From Gammaproteobacteria bacterium (GTDB lineage Bacteria > Pseudomonadota > Gammaproteobacteria > GCA-001735895): DNA of 45,055 nucleotides. A program made the position numbers and the translations under genes. The notes beneath the pieces are model-generated. The model was not told where the DNA came from, searched no databases, and saw only the letters and a program-made list of their open reading frames with translations. The DNA lies in contig JAUVCH010000017.1 in assembly GCA_030595795.1 (NCBI GenBank), positions 1 to 45,055 on the forward strand, given 5' to 3'. Each line of letters starts with the position of its first letter. The stretch's first letter is position 1. Shown piece by piece: positions 17,657 through 24,708 of the stretch.

Positions 17657-18448
17657 ATGTTTAAATCAGGTGACAAAATCAAATCCACCATAAGACAGGT
17701 CGAAATGGACGAGGGTCGACATCATCGAGCTAAACTCGGCTTCATCCTCATGTCCACCGATCTCGCCGCAGAAGCCGATTTTACCGATATGGCACCACAC
17801 GATGTAGGTATTCACATCACCCGCCTGAAGACCGACGACTACACCACCAACGAAACCCTGTCGCGGCATATCGAGCACATGGCCGAAGCAGCCGCGCGTA
17901 TCCAGCCCGATACCAAACCAGACGTCATTAGCTATAGCTGTACCTCGGGCTCCATCGTCATCGGAGAAGAACGAATCAAAAACGAAATTAAAAAAGGCGC
18001 ACCCTACGCCATACCAATGACGTTGGTCACCGGCGTGATCGATGCACTCAACGAGTTAAACGTTAAAAAACTCGTTATCGGTACACCTTACCTCGACGAA
18101 ATCAACACCAACGAAGCCGAGTTTTTAGTCGAACAAGGTTTCGAGGTACTCGACATTCAGGGCCTAAACCTTACCACCGGTATTGAGTTCGGCCGCGTTA
18201 CACCCGACTACTGGAAAAAGTTCGCGCTGGAGATAGACCGGCCCGACGCTGATGCTATTTTCCTTAGTTGTGGCGGCATACGTGCGCTGGAAGTCGCTCA
18301 GGAAATCGAAGGTATTATTGGAAAGCCAGTCATCACCAGTAATCAGGGACAGATGTGGAGCTGCTTACGCCGTGCGGGAATTGACGATGTTATTGAGGGA
18401 TTTGGGCAGATATTTCAGCATGATGGCGAGCGGCTAAGACGGAAATAA
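17657..18448 (+). CDS. Asp/Glu racemase superfamily, maleate isomerase/EutA-like
   Basis: A 263-residue protein with the two catalytic cysteines of the Asp/Glu-racemase fold: Cys95 in SYSCTSGS and Cys205 in FLSCGGIRALEVAQEIE. These motifs match the maleate cis-trans isomerase/arylmalonate decarboxylase branch, which also includes the ectoine-utilisation protein EutA. It should isomerise, racemise or decarboxylate a small dicarboxylate. It starts at the base after the LysR stop codon. Downstream, beyond a decayed oxygenase gene, lies an amidase pair. With an amidase, an amide-to-maleate-to-fumarate route is conceivable, but the ectoine-type role is equally possible. Confidence 0.8.
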   Translation: MFKSGDKIKSTIRQVEMDEGRHHRAKLGFILMSTDLAAEADFTDMAPHDVGIHITRLKTDDYTTNETLSRHIEHMAEAAARIQPDTKPDVISYSCTSGSIVIGEERIKNEIKKGAPYAIPMTLVTGVIDALNELNVKKLVIGTPYLDEINTNEAEFLVEQGFEVLDIQGLNLTTGIEFGRVTPDYWKKFALEIDRPDADAIFLSCGGIRALEVAQEIEGIIGKPVITSNQGQMWSCLRRAGIDDVIEGFGQIFQHDGERLRRK

Positions 18449-18703
18449 TTCAATAAGCACGTTTTTGCTCCGCACCCTGATACAAAATATTCGCCCAATA
18501 CCTGTTGAGCTGGGGGTGGCATATAAGCCTGAAGTGCGTAACCGATACGTCTTTGCATTGAGCTCCTGCGGATATTCGCTTTCAGCGGCTTCCAGACGCT
18601 GTCGATACGACAGGGCCTGGTCTTCAGACATCACATCGATCGGTGCCAGAAATCCAGCTTCGAGGAAATCATTGACCTGATTCTGACTTAGAAATTTTGG
18701 CAT
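18434..18703 (-). pseudogene. Truncated phytanoyl-CoA dioxygenase (PhyH) gene remnant
   Basis: The minus-strand frame from ATG 18703 reads MPKFLSQNQVNDFLEAGFLAPIDVMSEDQ, then LEAAESEYPQELNAKTYR. This is the N-terminus of PhyH-family Fe(II)/2-oxoglutarate oxygenases, normally ~270-300 residues. After ~50 residues the similarity breaks down, and a faint family-like VRSKNVLI is followed by a stop. The His-X-Asp and distal His iron ligands are absent. It overlaps the end of the isomerase gene by 15 bases. This is a decayed or deletion-truncated gene, not a functional oxygenase. Confidence 0.7.
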
Positions 18704-18781
18704 ATTACGGCAACCTGAATCAGATTTGGAAATTCCATATACTAGCGTAAACTCACGCTGAAACAAGCCGTGGTATCACCC

Positions 18782-18985
18782 ATGAAAAAACTACAAATCG
18801 AAACCCTGACGGGTATACGCGATCAGCTCGCTTGCTACCCCTGGGACGATAGCGAATTATCAGAATTGGTCGACCCAAAGCTTGGCATCATCACCGGGTT
18901 TCAGGACTTGCTCGATCAGCTCGAAATACTACGCAAAGTTGACCTTGGTGATATCCCACCGGCAGGTCAAATCGAGGATCGATAA
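18782..18985 (+). CDS. Small GatC/AtzG-like protein paired with amidase
   Basis: A 67-residue protein (MKKLQIETLTGIR... ending LRKVDLGDIPPAGQIED). Its helical body with a C-terminal segment of the type LEILRKVDLGDIPPA resembles GatC-type and AtzG-type small subunits that wrap around amidase-signature enzymes. Its stop codon overlaps the amidase start (TAATG), indicating translational coupling and a likely complex. The ATG at 18782 is preferred; a GTG at 18770 would add four residues. The family assignment is by resemblance and context only. Confidence 0.55.
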   Translation: MKKLQIETLTGIRDQLACYPWDDSELSELVDPKLGIITGFQDLLDQLEILRKVDLGDIPPAGQIEDR

Positions 18986-20346
18986 TGAGTCACCCGCTAG
19001 CCTTTTCGACGATAGAAAATCTATCAAAGCTGCTAATCAACAAGGAAATATCAGCAGTCGAGCTCGTTAGTCTGTTTGCCGAACGAATCGATCGGTTAAA
19101 TGACCTGAGTAAAGCCTTCATCAGCCTGGATATTGAAGCGGCCCTCGAACGGGCTGCGTCAATCGATCTCTCAGATGATAAATCTAAATTGTCAGGAATC
19201 CCCTATTCCTGCAAAGATTTATTCGATGTCAAAGGGTTACCCACGACCGGCGGTTCGCGCGTATTGCAGGATAATATCGCAGAAGCAGATGCCCTGTCGG
19301 TTTCGCGCATGAATGCTGTGGGTGCCATTTTCCTCGGTAAAAATAATTTGCACGAATTCGCCTATGGCGCGACTGGCGAGAACATCTTATACGGCACAGC
19401 ACCCAACCCCTACGACCATAGTCGTCTCGCAGGCGGGTCTAGTAGTGGCTCGGTCGCTGCGGTCGGTTTCGGACTTTGCCCTGCGGCACTGGGTACCGAC
19501 ACAGGCGGTTCAGTGCGGGCACCTGCCGCATTATGCGGACTGATTGGATTCAAACCGACCTATGGCCGGATCAGCACAGAAGGCGTATTGCCTTACAGCT
19601 GGACTCTGGATCATGTCGGCACGATTACCCGATGTATTGCTGATACGAAAATCCTGTTCGATACGCTCGATAATTCACCAAGACCAGTGCCCGATATCGT
19701 CGATTTAAAAAACTTAACCATTGGCATTCCTGAAACCTTCTTTTTCGAAAATGCCGATCACGAAATCTTATCCAGTATCGACCAACTAATTACACTGTTA
19801 ACCAGGTCTGGTGCAAAAGTACAAAAAGTACCCATGCCTTCGATGGAATACACTCGCACTGTATCACTCACCGTGCAAATGCCCGAGGCACTGTCTTACC
19901 ATAACCGGTATCTGGAATCACGTGGTGAATTATACAGCCAGGATTTTCGCGCTGGCCTGGCGCTGGGGCAGTGCTTGCTCGCTGAACAATATGTACGTGC
20001 CAAACGATTCATCGAAACCTATAGACGTGATACTGATAAGGTTTTCGCCGATGTCGATATTTTGCTGACACCTGCGACACCCGCTATTGCACCCAAAATT
20101 GGTGCGACTGAAGTTATCACCAATGGCTACTCTGAACCTGCGGGAAACACAATCACTCGCTACACCTCATTTTTTAACATGACCGGGCACCCGGCAATCA
20201 CCCTTCCCTGTGGGATGCATAGTGAAGGCTTGCCCATTGCCGCGCAGTTAATTGGTCGACATTATGAGGATGAGTTTTTGCTGGGAGTTGCGGAGTTGGT
20301 TGAGAGGGAATTTGGTTTGGGGGTTCCGCTTCCGGATGTTGGGTGA
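18985..20346 (+). CDS. Amidase-signature family hydrolase (GatA/AtzE-like)
   Basis: A 453-residue amidase-signature enzyme with the Ser-cisSer-Lys triad: Lys77 in YSCKDLFDVKG, the GGSSSGS loop (cis-Ser near 152) and nucleophile Ser176 in GTDTGGSVRAPAALCG. It should hydrolyse a small amide to acid and ammonia in the cytoplasm. The preceding GatC/AtzG-like gene is translationally coupled to it, so an AtzE-AtzG-like complex is likely. No gatB is nearby, which argues against a role in transamidation of Glu-tRNA. The substrate could relate to the neighbouring isomerase (for example a maleamate-like compound), but that is inference. Confidence 0.87.
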   Translation: MSHPLAFSTIENLSKLLINKEISAVELVSLFAERIDRLNDLSKAFISLDIEAALERAASIDLSDDKSKLSGIPYSCKDLFDVKGLPTTGGSRVLQDNIAEADALSVSRMNAVGAIFLGKNNLHEFAYGATGENILYGTAPNPYDHSRLAGGSSSGSVAAVGFGLCPAALGTDTGGSVRAPAALCGLIGFKPTYGRISTEGVLPYSWTLDHVGTITRCIADTKILFDTLDNSPRPVPDIVDLKNLTIGIPETFFFENADHEILSSIDQLITLLTRSGAKVQKVPMPSMEYTRTVSLTVQMPEALSYHNRYLESRGELYSQDFRAGLALGQCLLAEQYVRAKRFIETYRRDTDKVFADVDILLTPATPAIAPKIGATEVITNGYSEPAGNTITRYTSFFNMTGHPAITLPCGMHSEGLPIAAQLIGRHYEDEFLLGVAELVEREFGLGVPLPDVG

Positions 20347-20356
20347 CGTAGGGTGC

Positions 20357-21103
20357 TCAACACCCCTCCCCAAACAAAACCTCAATCAATCGACCCATAT
20401 CAACTTCGCCAAAGCCTTTTTTACCAGCCAGAGACCCACTCAAATTCGCCCCGTAAATCAGCTCCGGTGACTTCAGCCGAAACAAATCCAGCGCCTTACC
20501 ACCACCATTTAACAGATCACGCATCACCAGCGGACTTAACATTCCGGCACTTTCCATCACCGGGCAAATCGCGATGTTGTGTAAAGCCGTTAGTAGTTTC
20601 GGACCAATAAACTGTGGTGGCATACTGCCTCGATTAAGCCACAGCAATCGTTCCGCCGTATCCGCGTAAAAACCAAGAAAATGATTACCCTGTCGAAACA
20701 CCAAAAACGCATTGTGAACTTTTTTAAAAGACTTTAATTTGCCCGACTCATTAGATTGCACCCAAACTTCTCGACCCAGTGCATAATCTGAATCAGGCAG
20801 GTCGAATTTATCCGGTTTAAATATCAGAAAATCCCCATCGCACCAGATGACAGTTTGGTACCCTGCTTCGAGACCATCCTGCAATAATCGCAATCGCCCA
20901 AGATCGGTCGCAATGACTTTTTGATTAACAGTTTTCTCAAGCAATGCTTCCGGCACCGCAGCAAAAAGTTTATCGTCGCTTAAAAAACAATAGTCATAAT
21001 TGTTACTCTGCGCCCATTGCTGCACAGAATCCAGGCAGGTCTGCAACCATTGATACGGTAGTGGATTGCTGTGCGATTGAATAACCAGCGTCGATGACTT
21101 CAT
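20357..21103 (-). CDS. Putative GT-A fold glycosyltransferase
   Basis: A 248-residue protein with TLVIQSHSNPLPYQWLQTCL at the start, a central KVIATDLGRLRLLQDGLEAG and the metal-binding WCDGDFLIF (Asp89/Asp91 DxD motif), followed by HNAFLVFRQGNHFLGFY. This layout resembles galactosyl-/mannosyltransferase-type GT-A enzymes. No membrane segment or signal peptide is seen. The gene is divergent from the lysW operon and convergent with the amidase. Whether it glycosylates a product of the neighbouring carrier-protein pathway or is unrelated is unknown. Confidence 0.6.
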   Translation of the reverse strand: MKSSTLVIQSHSNPLPYQWLQTCLDSVQQWAQSNNYDYCFLSDDKLFAAVPEALLEKTVNQKVIATDLGRLRLLQDGLEAGYQTVIWCDGDFLIFKPDKFDLPDSDYALGREVWVQSNESGKLKSFKKVHNAFLVFRQGNHFLGFYADTAERLLWLNRGSMPPQFIGPKLLTALHNIAICPVMESAGMLSPLVMRDLLNGGGKALDLFRLKSPELIYGANLSGSLAGKKGFGEVDMGRLIEVLFGEGC

Positions 21104-21213
21104 ATCTTCAATTTAAACACAGCAAAAGGCATCTGCGCTAAGATTTCTTAATTTGCCAACCGACAACCCCGATTTTATTCCGGTTGCTACTGTACTCAAC
21201 CAATTCGAACGAA

Positions 21214-21232
21214 TAGAATATCGGCGATTCTA
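21214..21232. promoter_or_regulatory. Palindrome upstream of the lysW operon
   Basis: TAGAAT-N7-ATTCTA is a perfect 6-7-6 inverted repeat 26 bases before the lysW ATG, in the divergent region with the glycosyltransferase gene. It may be an operator or part of the promoter; no other convincing promoter motif was seen there. Confidence 0.4.
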
Positions 21233-21258
21233 AATCCTTCCAAATAGAGGAAACCCAA

Positions 21259-21423
21259 ATGTCTGAATGTCCCGTGTGCGGTGCCGATGTCGAACTAACC
21301 AGCGATGCAGTGGTCGGTGAACTTCTCAGTTGTGACGACTGTGGTGTGGAACTTGAAATTCTAAATCTCGAACCTGTTAAGATCGGCGAAGCACCCTCTG
21401 CTGAAGAGGACTGGGGCCAGTGA
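21259..21423 (+). CDS. lysW: LysW-type amino-group carrier protein
   Basis: A 54-residue acidic carrier: [13 protein letters not shown], then [19 protein letters not shown], ending SAEEDWGQ. Two CxxC pairs (Cys4/Cys7, Cys25/Cys28) form the zinc knuckle; the length and the EDWG tail are those of Thermus and archaeal LysW. In known systems the gamma-carboxyl of the C-terminal Glu is joined to the alpha-amino group of 2-aminoadipate or glutamate, protecting it and giving enzymes a handle. Here the last codon is CAG (Gln), not Glu, a striking difference. A GAGG ribosome site precedes the ATG. The stop overlaps the lysX GTG start (GTGA), so the genes are coupled. Confidence 0.93.
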   Translation: MSECPVCGADVELTSDAVVGELLSCDDCGVELEILNLEPVKIGEAPSAEEDWGQ

Positions 21424-22256
21424 GAATTGGCTTGCTGCATTCGCTGATTCGTAAGGAAGAAAAGCTACTTATCGAGGCATTCAAGAATGCAGGTGTCGAT
21501 CCTGTCATGATTGACGACCGCAAACTAATCCTCGATTTTCACACCGCACCTGATATCGATATCCTGGTCGAGCGTTCGATTAATCATTCACGTGCATTAC
21601 ACGCCCTGCGCCTGTTCGAATCCGCCGGGGTTCGCTGCGTGAATTCGCATCATGTCTCGCAAGTCTGCGGCGACAAACTGCTCACCACTGCCGCGCTCAA
21701 GGAAAACGGCATCGCCCAACCCGAGTGTCGCGTGGCCTTTACCGAAGAATCGGCACTCGATGCAATCGAAGAGCTTGGTTACCCGGTTGTATTAAAACCG
21801 GCTGTCGGTTCCTGGGGGCGTTTACTGTCAAAAATTAACGACCGTGATGCGGCTGAAACCGTGCTGGAACACAAGACGGTACTAGGAAGTTATCACCATT
21901 CGATTTTCTACATTCAACAGTATGTCGAAAAACAAAACCGCGATATACGCAGTTTCGTATTAGGTGATGAATGTATTGCAGCCATTTACCGCAGCTCCGA
22001 TCACTGGATTACTAATACCGCCCGTGGCGCCATCGCGAGTAAATGCGAAGTCAGCAACGAAGTCGCGGAAATTTCAATCGCAGCAGCCAAAGCCGTTGGC
22101 GGCGGCATAGTTGCAGTCGATTTATTCGAAAGCGAACGCGGTTTGCTAGTCAACGAAGTGAATTACACCATGGAGTTTCGTAACAGTATCGACACCACCG
22201 GCATCGATATTCCCGCCGAGGTTGTCAACTACGTCATCCAGCAGGTCAAGCAATAA
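21420..22256 (+). CDS. lysX: LysW-amino acid ligase, LysX-type (ATP-grasp)
   Basis: A 278-residue ATP-grasp enzyme closely similar to Thermus LysX over its length: [84 protein letters not shown]. It should use ATP to join the LysW C-terminal side chain to the amino group of an amino acid. The specificity position reads Asn255-Ser256 in EFRNS. As I recall, ArgX enzymes have Gly-Phe there and LysX enzymes Asn plus a small residue, which points to 2-aminoadipate or a similar chain rather than glutamate. The start is GTG overlapping the lysW stop; the end overlaps the lysY ATG (TAATG). Confidence 0.93.
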   Translation: MRIGLLHSLIRKEEKLLIEAFKNAGVDPVMIDDRKLILDFHTAPDIDILVERSINHSRALHALRLFESAGVRCVNSHHVSQVCGDKLLTTAALKENGIAQPECRVAFTEESALDAIEELGYPVVLKPAVGSWGRLLSKINDRDAAETVLEHKTVLGSYHHSIFYIQQYVEKQNRDIRSFVLGDECIAAIYRSSDHWITNTARGAIASKCEVSNEVAEISIAAAKAVGGGIVAVDLFESERGLLVNEVNYTMEFRNSIDTTGIDIPAEVVNYVIQQVKQ

Positions 22257-23281
22257 TGATTCGAGTTTCTATCGTCGGTGCTTCCGGTTATACCGGCGGC
22301 GATTTACTGCGTATTTTATTATTCCATCCTGAGGTCGAAATTCAGCAAGTCACTTCCGAGCGACACGCCGGTAAAATGGTGTCCAATCTGCACCCGAATT
22401 TACGCAAAATCACCAAACTGAAATTCGTTCCAATCGACGAACTCGAACCCTGCGACGTGCTATTCCTCGGACTGCCGCATGGGCACATGATGAATCGTCT
22501 CGACGAGTTTGAAGCGCTTGCTGATACATTAATCGATCTATCGGCTGATTTTCGTATTAGTGATCCAGTGGCTTACGAAACCTGGTATGGCAAACCACAT
22601 GCCTGCCCAGACCGGCTCAAGGATTTCGTCTACGGCATTCCCGAATTACACCGCGAAGAAATGAAGGGTGCTAAACGAATTTCAGGCGCTGGCTGTAATG
22701 CCACTGCGACTATTCTCGCATTACATCCGCTTTACCAGGCAGGCATCGTCGAATCATCGGTTGTCGAAGTGAAAGCTGGTTCCAGCCAGGGCGGCAATGC
22801 GGTGAGCGAAAGCAGCCACCACCCCGAACGCAGCGGTGCGGTGCGTTCTTACAAGCCGACGGCGCATCGTCACCTGGGCGAAATTCAACAGTCATTAGGT
22901 GCCAGCAATATCCATTTTTCGGCGACATCGATTGAAATGGTTCGTGGCATTCTGGCCACCTCGCATGTGTTTCTGAACAAAGATCTGGAAGAAAAAGATA
23001 TCTGGAAAATTTACCGTAGCGCCTACGGTGACGAACCCTTTATCCGCATCGTCAAGGAACGCACCGGCATCCACCGCTATCCAGAACCCAAATTACTGGC
23101 CGGAAGTAACTATTGCGACATCGGCTTCGAGCGCGATCCGCTCAGCAACCGACTGGTCGTTATCAGCGCCATCGATAATTTAATGAAAGGTGCAGCCGGA
23201 CAGGCGGTACAGGCTTTTAATATTTCGAAAGGTTTCGACGAAACCACTGGGCTGCATTTTCCGGGATTACATCCGGCCTGA
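22256..23281 (+). CDS. lysY: LysW-aminoadipyl/glutamyl phosphate reductase (LysY/ArgC family)
   Basis: A 341-residue NAD(P)H-dependent semialdehyde dehydrogenase of the ArgC family. It has the N-terminal nucleotide-binding GASGYTGGDLLRIL, catalytic Cys147 in ISGAGCNATATILALHPL, and SYKPTAHRHLGEI. GAGCNATA is the form found in LysY, whereas standard ArgC usually has PGCYPT. It should reduce the acyl-phosphate made by LysZ to the carrier-bound semialdehyde. It is coupled to lysX by a one-base overlap and ends three bases before the amidotransferase gene. With LysX, LysZ and LysJ it completes the modification steps of the carrier pathway. Confidence 0.92.
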   Translation: MIRVSIVGASGYTGGDLLRILLFHPEVEIQQVTSERHAGKMVSNLHPNLRKITKLKFVPIDELEPCDVLFLGLPHGHMMNRLDEFEALADTLIDLSADFRISDPVAYETWYGKPHACPDRLKDFVYGIPELHREEMKGAKRISGAGCNATATILALHPLYQAGIVESSVVEVKAGSSQGGNAVSESSHHPERSGAVRSYKPTAHRHLGEIQQSLGASNIHFSATSIEMVRGILATSHVFLNKDLEEKDIWKIYRSAYGDEPFIRIVKERTGIHRYPEPKLLAGSNYCDIGFERDPLSNRLVVISAIDNLMKGAAGQAVQAFNISKGFDETTGLHFPGLHPA

Positions 23282-23284
23282 CGT

Positions 23285-23920
23285 ATGTGCCGAATTCTAT
23301 TCGCCAAATCGGAAAGACCTTTTGAAATTGCTTCTTTTTTAAAACCTTTTTCCGAAGTATCACGGACTAGTCGTGAATACCAGGGTCATGGCTGGGGTTG
23401 TGCCTGGCTAGACAAGGGTGAGTGGCGGCAGTACCACAACATTAAACCGGCCTGGGAAGACGATTTATCGCAGTTCGACAAGACTACTTTATTGTTAGTC
23501 CATGCACGAAGCGCGTTTCGCGATGAAGGTATTGTCGTCGAAAACAATATGCCGTTTAGTGATGGCAAGTCGATATTCATATTTAATGGCGAGTTACGCG
23601 GCGTCAAAGTTAAATCCGAAGGCCGTATCGGTGCTGAGAAAATTTATAACTATATCCGTCGCTTCGACAAGGGTGATCAAAAACAAGCGCTGGCCAAGGG
23701 CGTCGATATCATCAAAAAACGTAGTAGCTATGTTCGTGCAATGAATATCATTATGTCGGATGGGCAACAACACAGTCTGTCGACCAACTACAGTGAAACA
23801 CCAGAATATTTTCAGATGCACCAAAAGCAAACAGACGACATGAGCCTGGTTTGTTCGCGACCTTTTGCAGGCGAGAGCGACTGGCAACCCATCGAAAACA
23901 ATCAGACAATAGCATTATGA
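23285..23920 (+). CDS. Class II glutamine amidotransferase-like (Ntn hydrolase) in the lysW operon
   Basis: A 211-residue Ntn-type glutaminase-fold protein. It starts MCRILFAK, so Cys2 becomes the N-terminal nucleophile. Other landmarks are HGWGCAW, HARSAF (Arg75, the position that binds the glutamine alpha-carboxylate) and NGEL (Asn101-Gly102, oxyanion hole). The conserved Asp that usually binds the free alpha-amino group of glutamine (SDxE motif) seems absent: this place reads IGAEKI. No synthetase domain is attached. It lies inside the operon, 3 bases after lysY and overlapping lysZ by 4 bases, so it surely serves this pathway. LysW links its cargo through a gamma-glutamyl amide, a bond such an enzyme could hydrolyse, or it could deamidate the LysW C-terminal Gln. 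The role is inferred. Confidence 0.8.
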   Translation: MCRILFAKSERPFEIASFLKPFSEVSRTSREYQGHGWGCAWLDKGEWRQYHNIKPAWEDDLSQFDKTTLLLVHARSAFRDEGIVVENNMPFSDGKSIFIFNGELRGVKVKSEGRIGAEKIYNYIRRFDKGDQKQALAKGVDIIKKRSSYVRAMNIIMSDGQQHSLSTNYSETPEYFQMHQKQTDDMSLVCSRPFAGESDWQPIENNQTIAL

Positions 23921-24708
23921 TTTTGATCAAAATAGGCGGTGGCGAAAGTATTAATCTCGAAGCCGTCATCAGCGACCTGGCCCAGCAGCCGCAGCCATTC
24001 ATCATCGTGCACGGTGCGAATGTTCTACGCGATGAAATTACGAAGAAGATGGGTTTCGAAAAAACCGTACTCACCTCGGCCTCGGGCTATAGCAGTGTCT
24101 TTTCCGATCAAAATGCAATCGATGCCATACTCATGAGCTATTCCGGCTTGCGCAACAAGCGTATCGTCGAACTTTGCCAGCAAAGGGATATTAACGCCGT
24201 AGGGCTTACTGGTCTCGATGGTCGCCTGGTACAGGGTGAGCGTAACAAGGGCATACGTGTTCGTGAGAATGGTAAAACCCTGATCAAGCGCGACTTCTCT
24301 GGCAAGCCGCGCAGCATTAATACCGATTTACTCGAACTCCTGCTGAGCAATGGTTACTGCCCGGTTTTAACTATTCCTATTGTTGATGAAAATGGCTTTG
24401 CGATTAATTCTGAGAATGACGATATTGTCGCAAAAATTGCTAACGCGCTGGAGATTGATACGGTTATTCAGCTCATCGAAGCACCTGGCTTTCTTGACAA
24501 CCCTGATGACGAAAAATCTCTGGTTAAGAAAATGAGCATCGCGGAGCTCAATAGACGCGAAGCTGAAGTCGAGGGGCGTATAAAACGTAAGTTGCTTGCC
24601 CTGACCAAACTCACCGCTGGTGGTAAAACTCACGTCATCATCACCGATGGCAGAACCGAACAACCGATTACTGACGCACTCAATGGCAAAGGGACGCACA
24701 TACAATGA
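23917..24708 (+). CDS. lysZ: LysW-aminoadipate/glutamate kinase (LysZ/ArgB family)
   Basis: A 263-residue amino-acid kinase beginning MILIKIGGGESINLEAV, with FIIVHGANVLRDEITKKMG, AVGLTGLDGRLVQG, NGYCPVLTIPIVDENG, the nucleotide-binding NSENDDIVAKIANAL and the C-terminal KRKLLAL. The spacing and the GLDGRL motif match LysZ. It should phosphorylate the distal carboxylate of the carrier-bound amino acid. The true start is ATG 23917, overlapping the upstream stop as ATGA; an in-frame upstream GTG (23851) lies inside the amidotransferase gene and adds non-family residues. The stop overlaps the lysJ ATG in the same way. Confidence 0.92.
   Translation: MILIKIGGGESINLEAVISDLAQQPQPFIIVHGANVLRDEITKKMGFEKTVLTSASGYSSVFSDQNAIDAILMSYSGLRNKRIVELCQQRDINAVGLTGLDGRLVQGERNKGIRVRENGKTLIKRDFSGKPRSINTDLLELLLSNGYCPVLTIPIVDENGFAINSENDDIVAKIANALEIDTVIQLIEAPGFLDNPDDEKSLVKKMSIAELNRREAEVEGRIKRKLLALTKLTAGGKTHVIITDGRTEQPITDALNGKGTHIQ

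Noticed and set aside
20351..20365. GGGTG-CTCAA-CACCC hairpin between amidase and glycosyltransferase genes
   Set aside because: Only five base pairs and no T-run; not convincing as a terminator.
23851..23916. Upstream extension of lysZ to a GTG start
   Set aside because: It lies inside the amidotransferase gene and adds residues unlike any kinase N-terminus; the ATG at 23917 begins exactly at the family start and overlaps the previous stop as ATGA.
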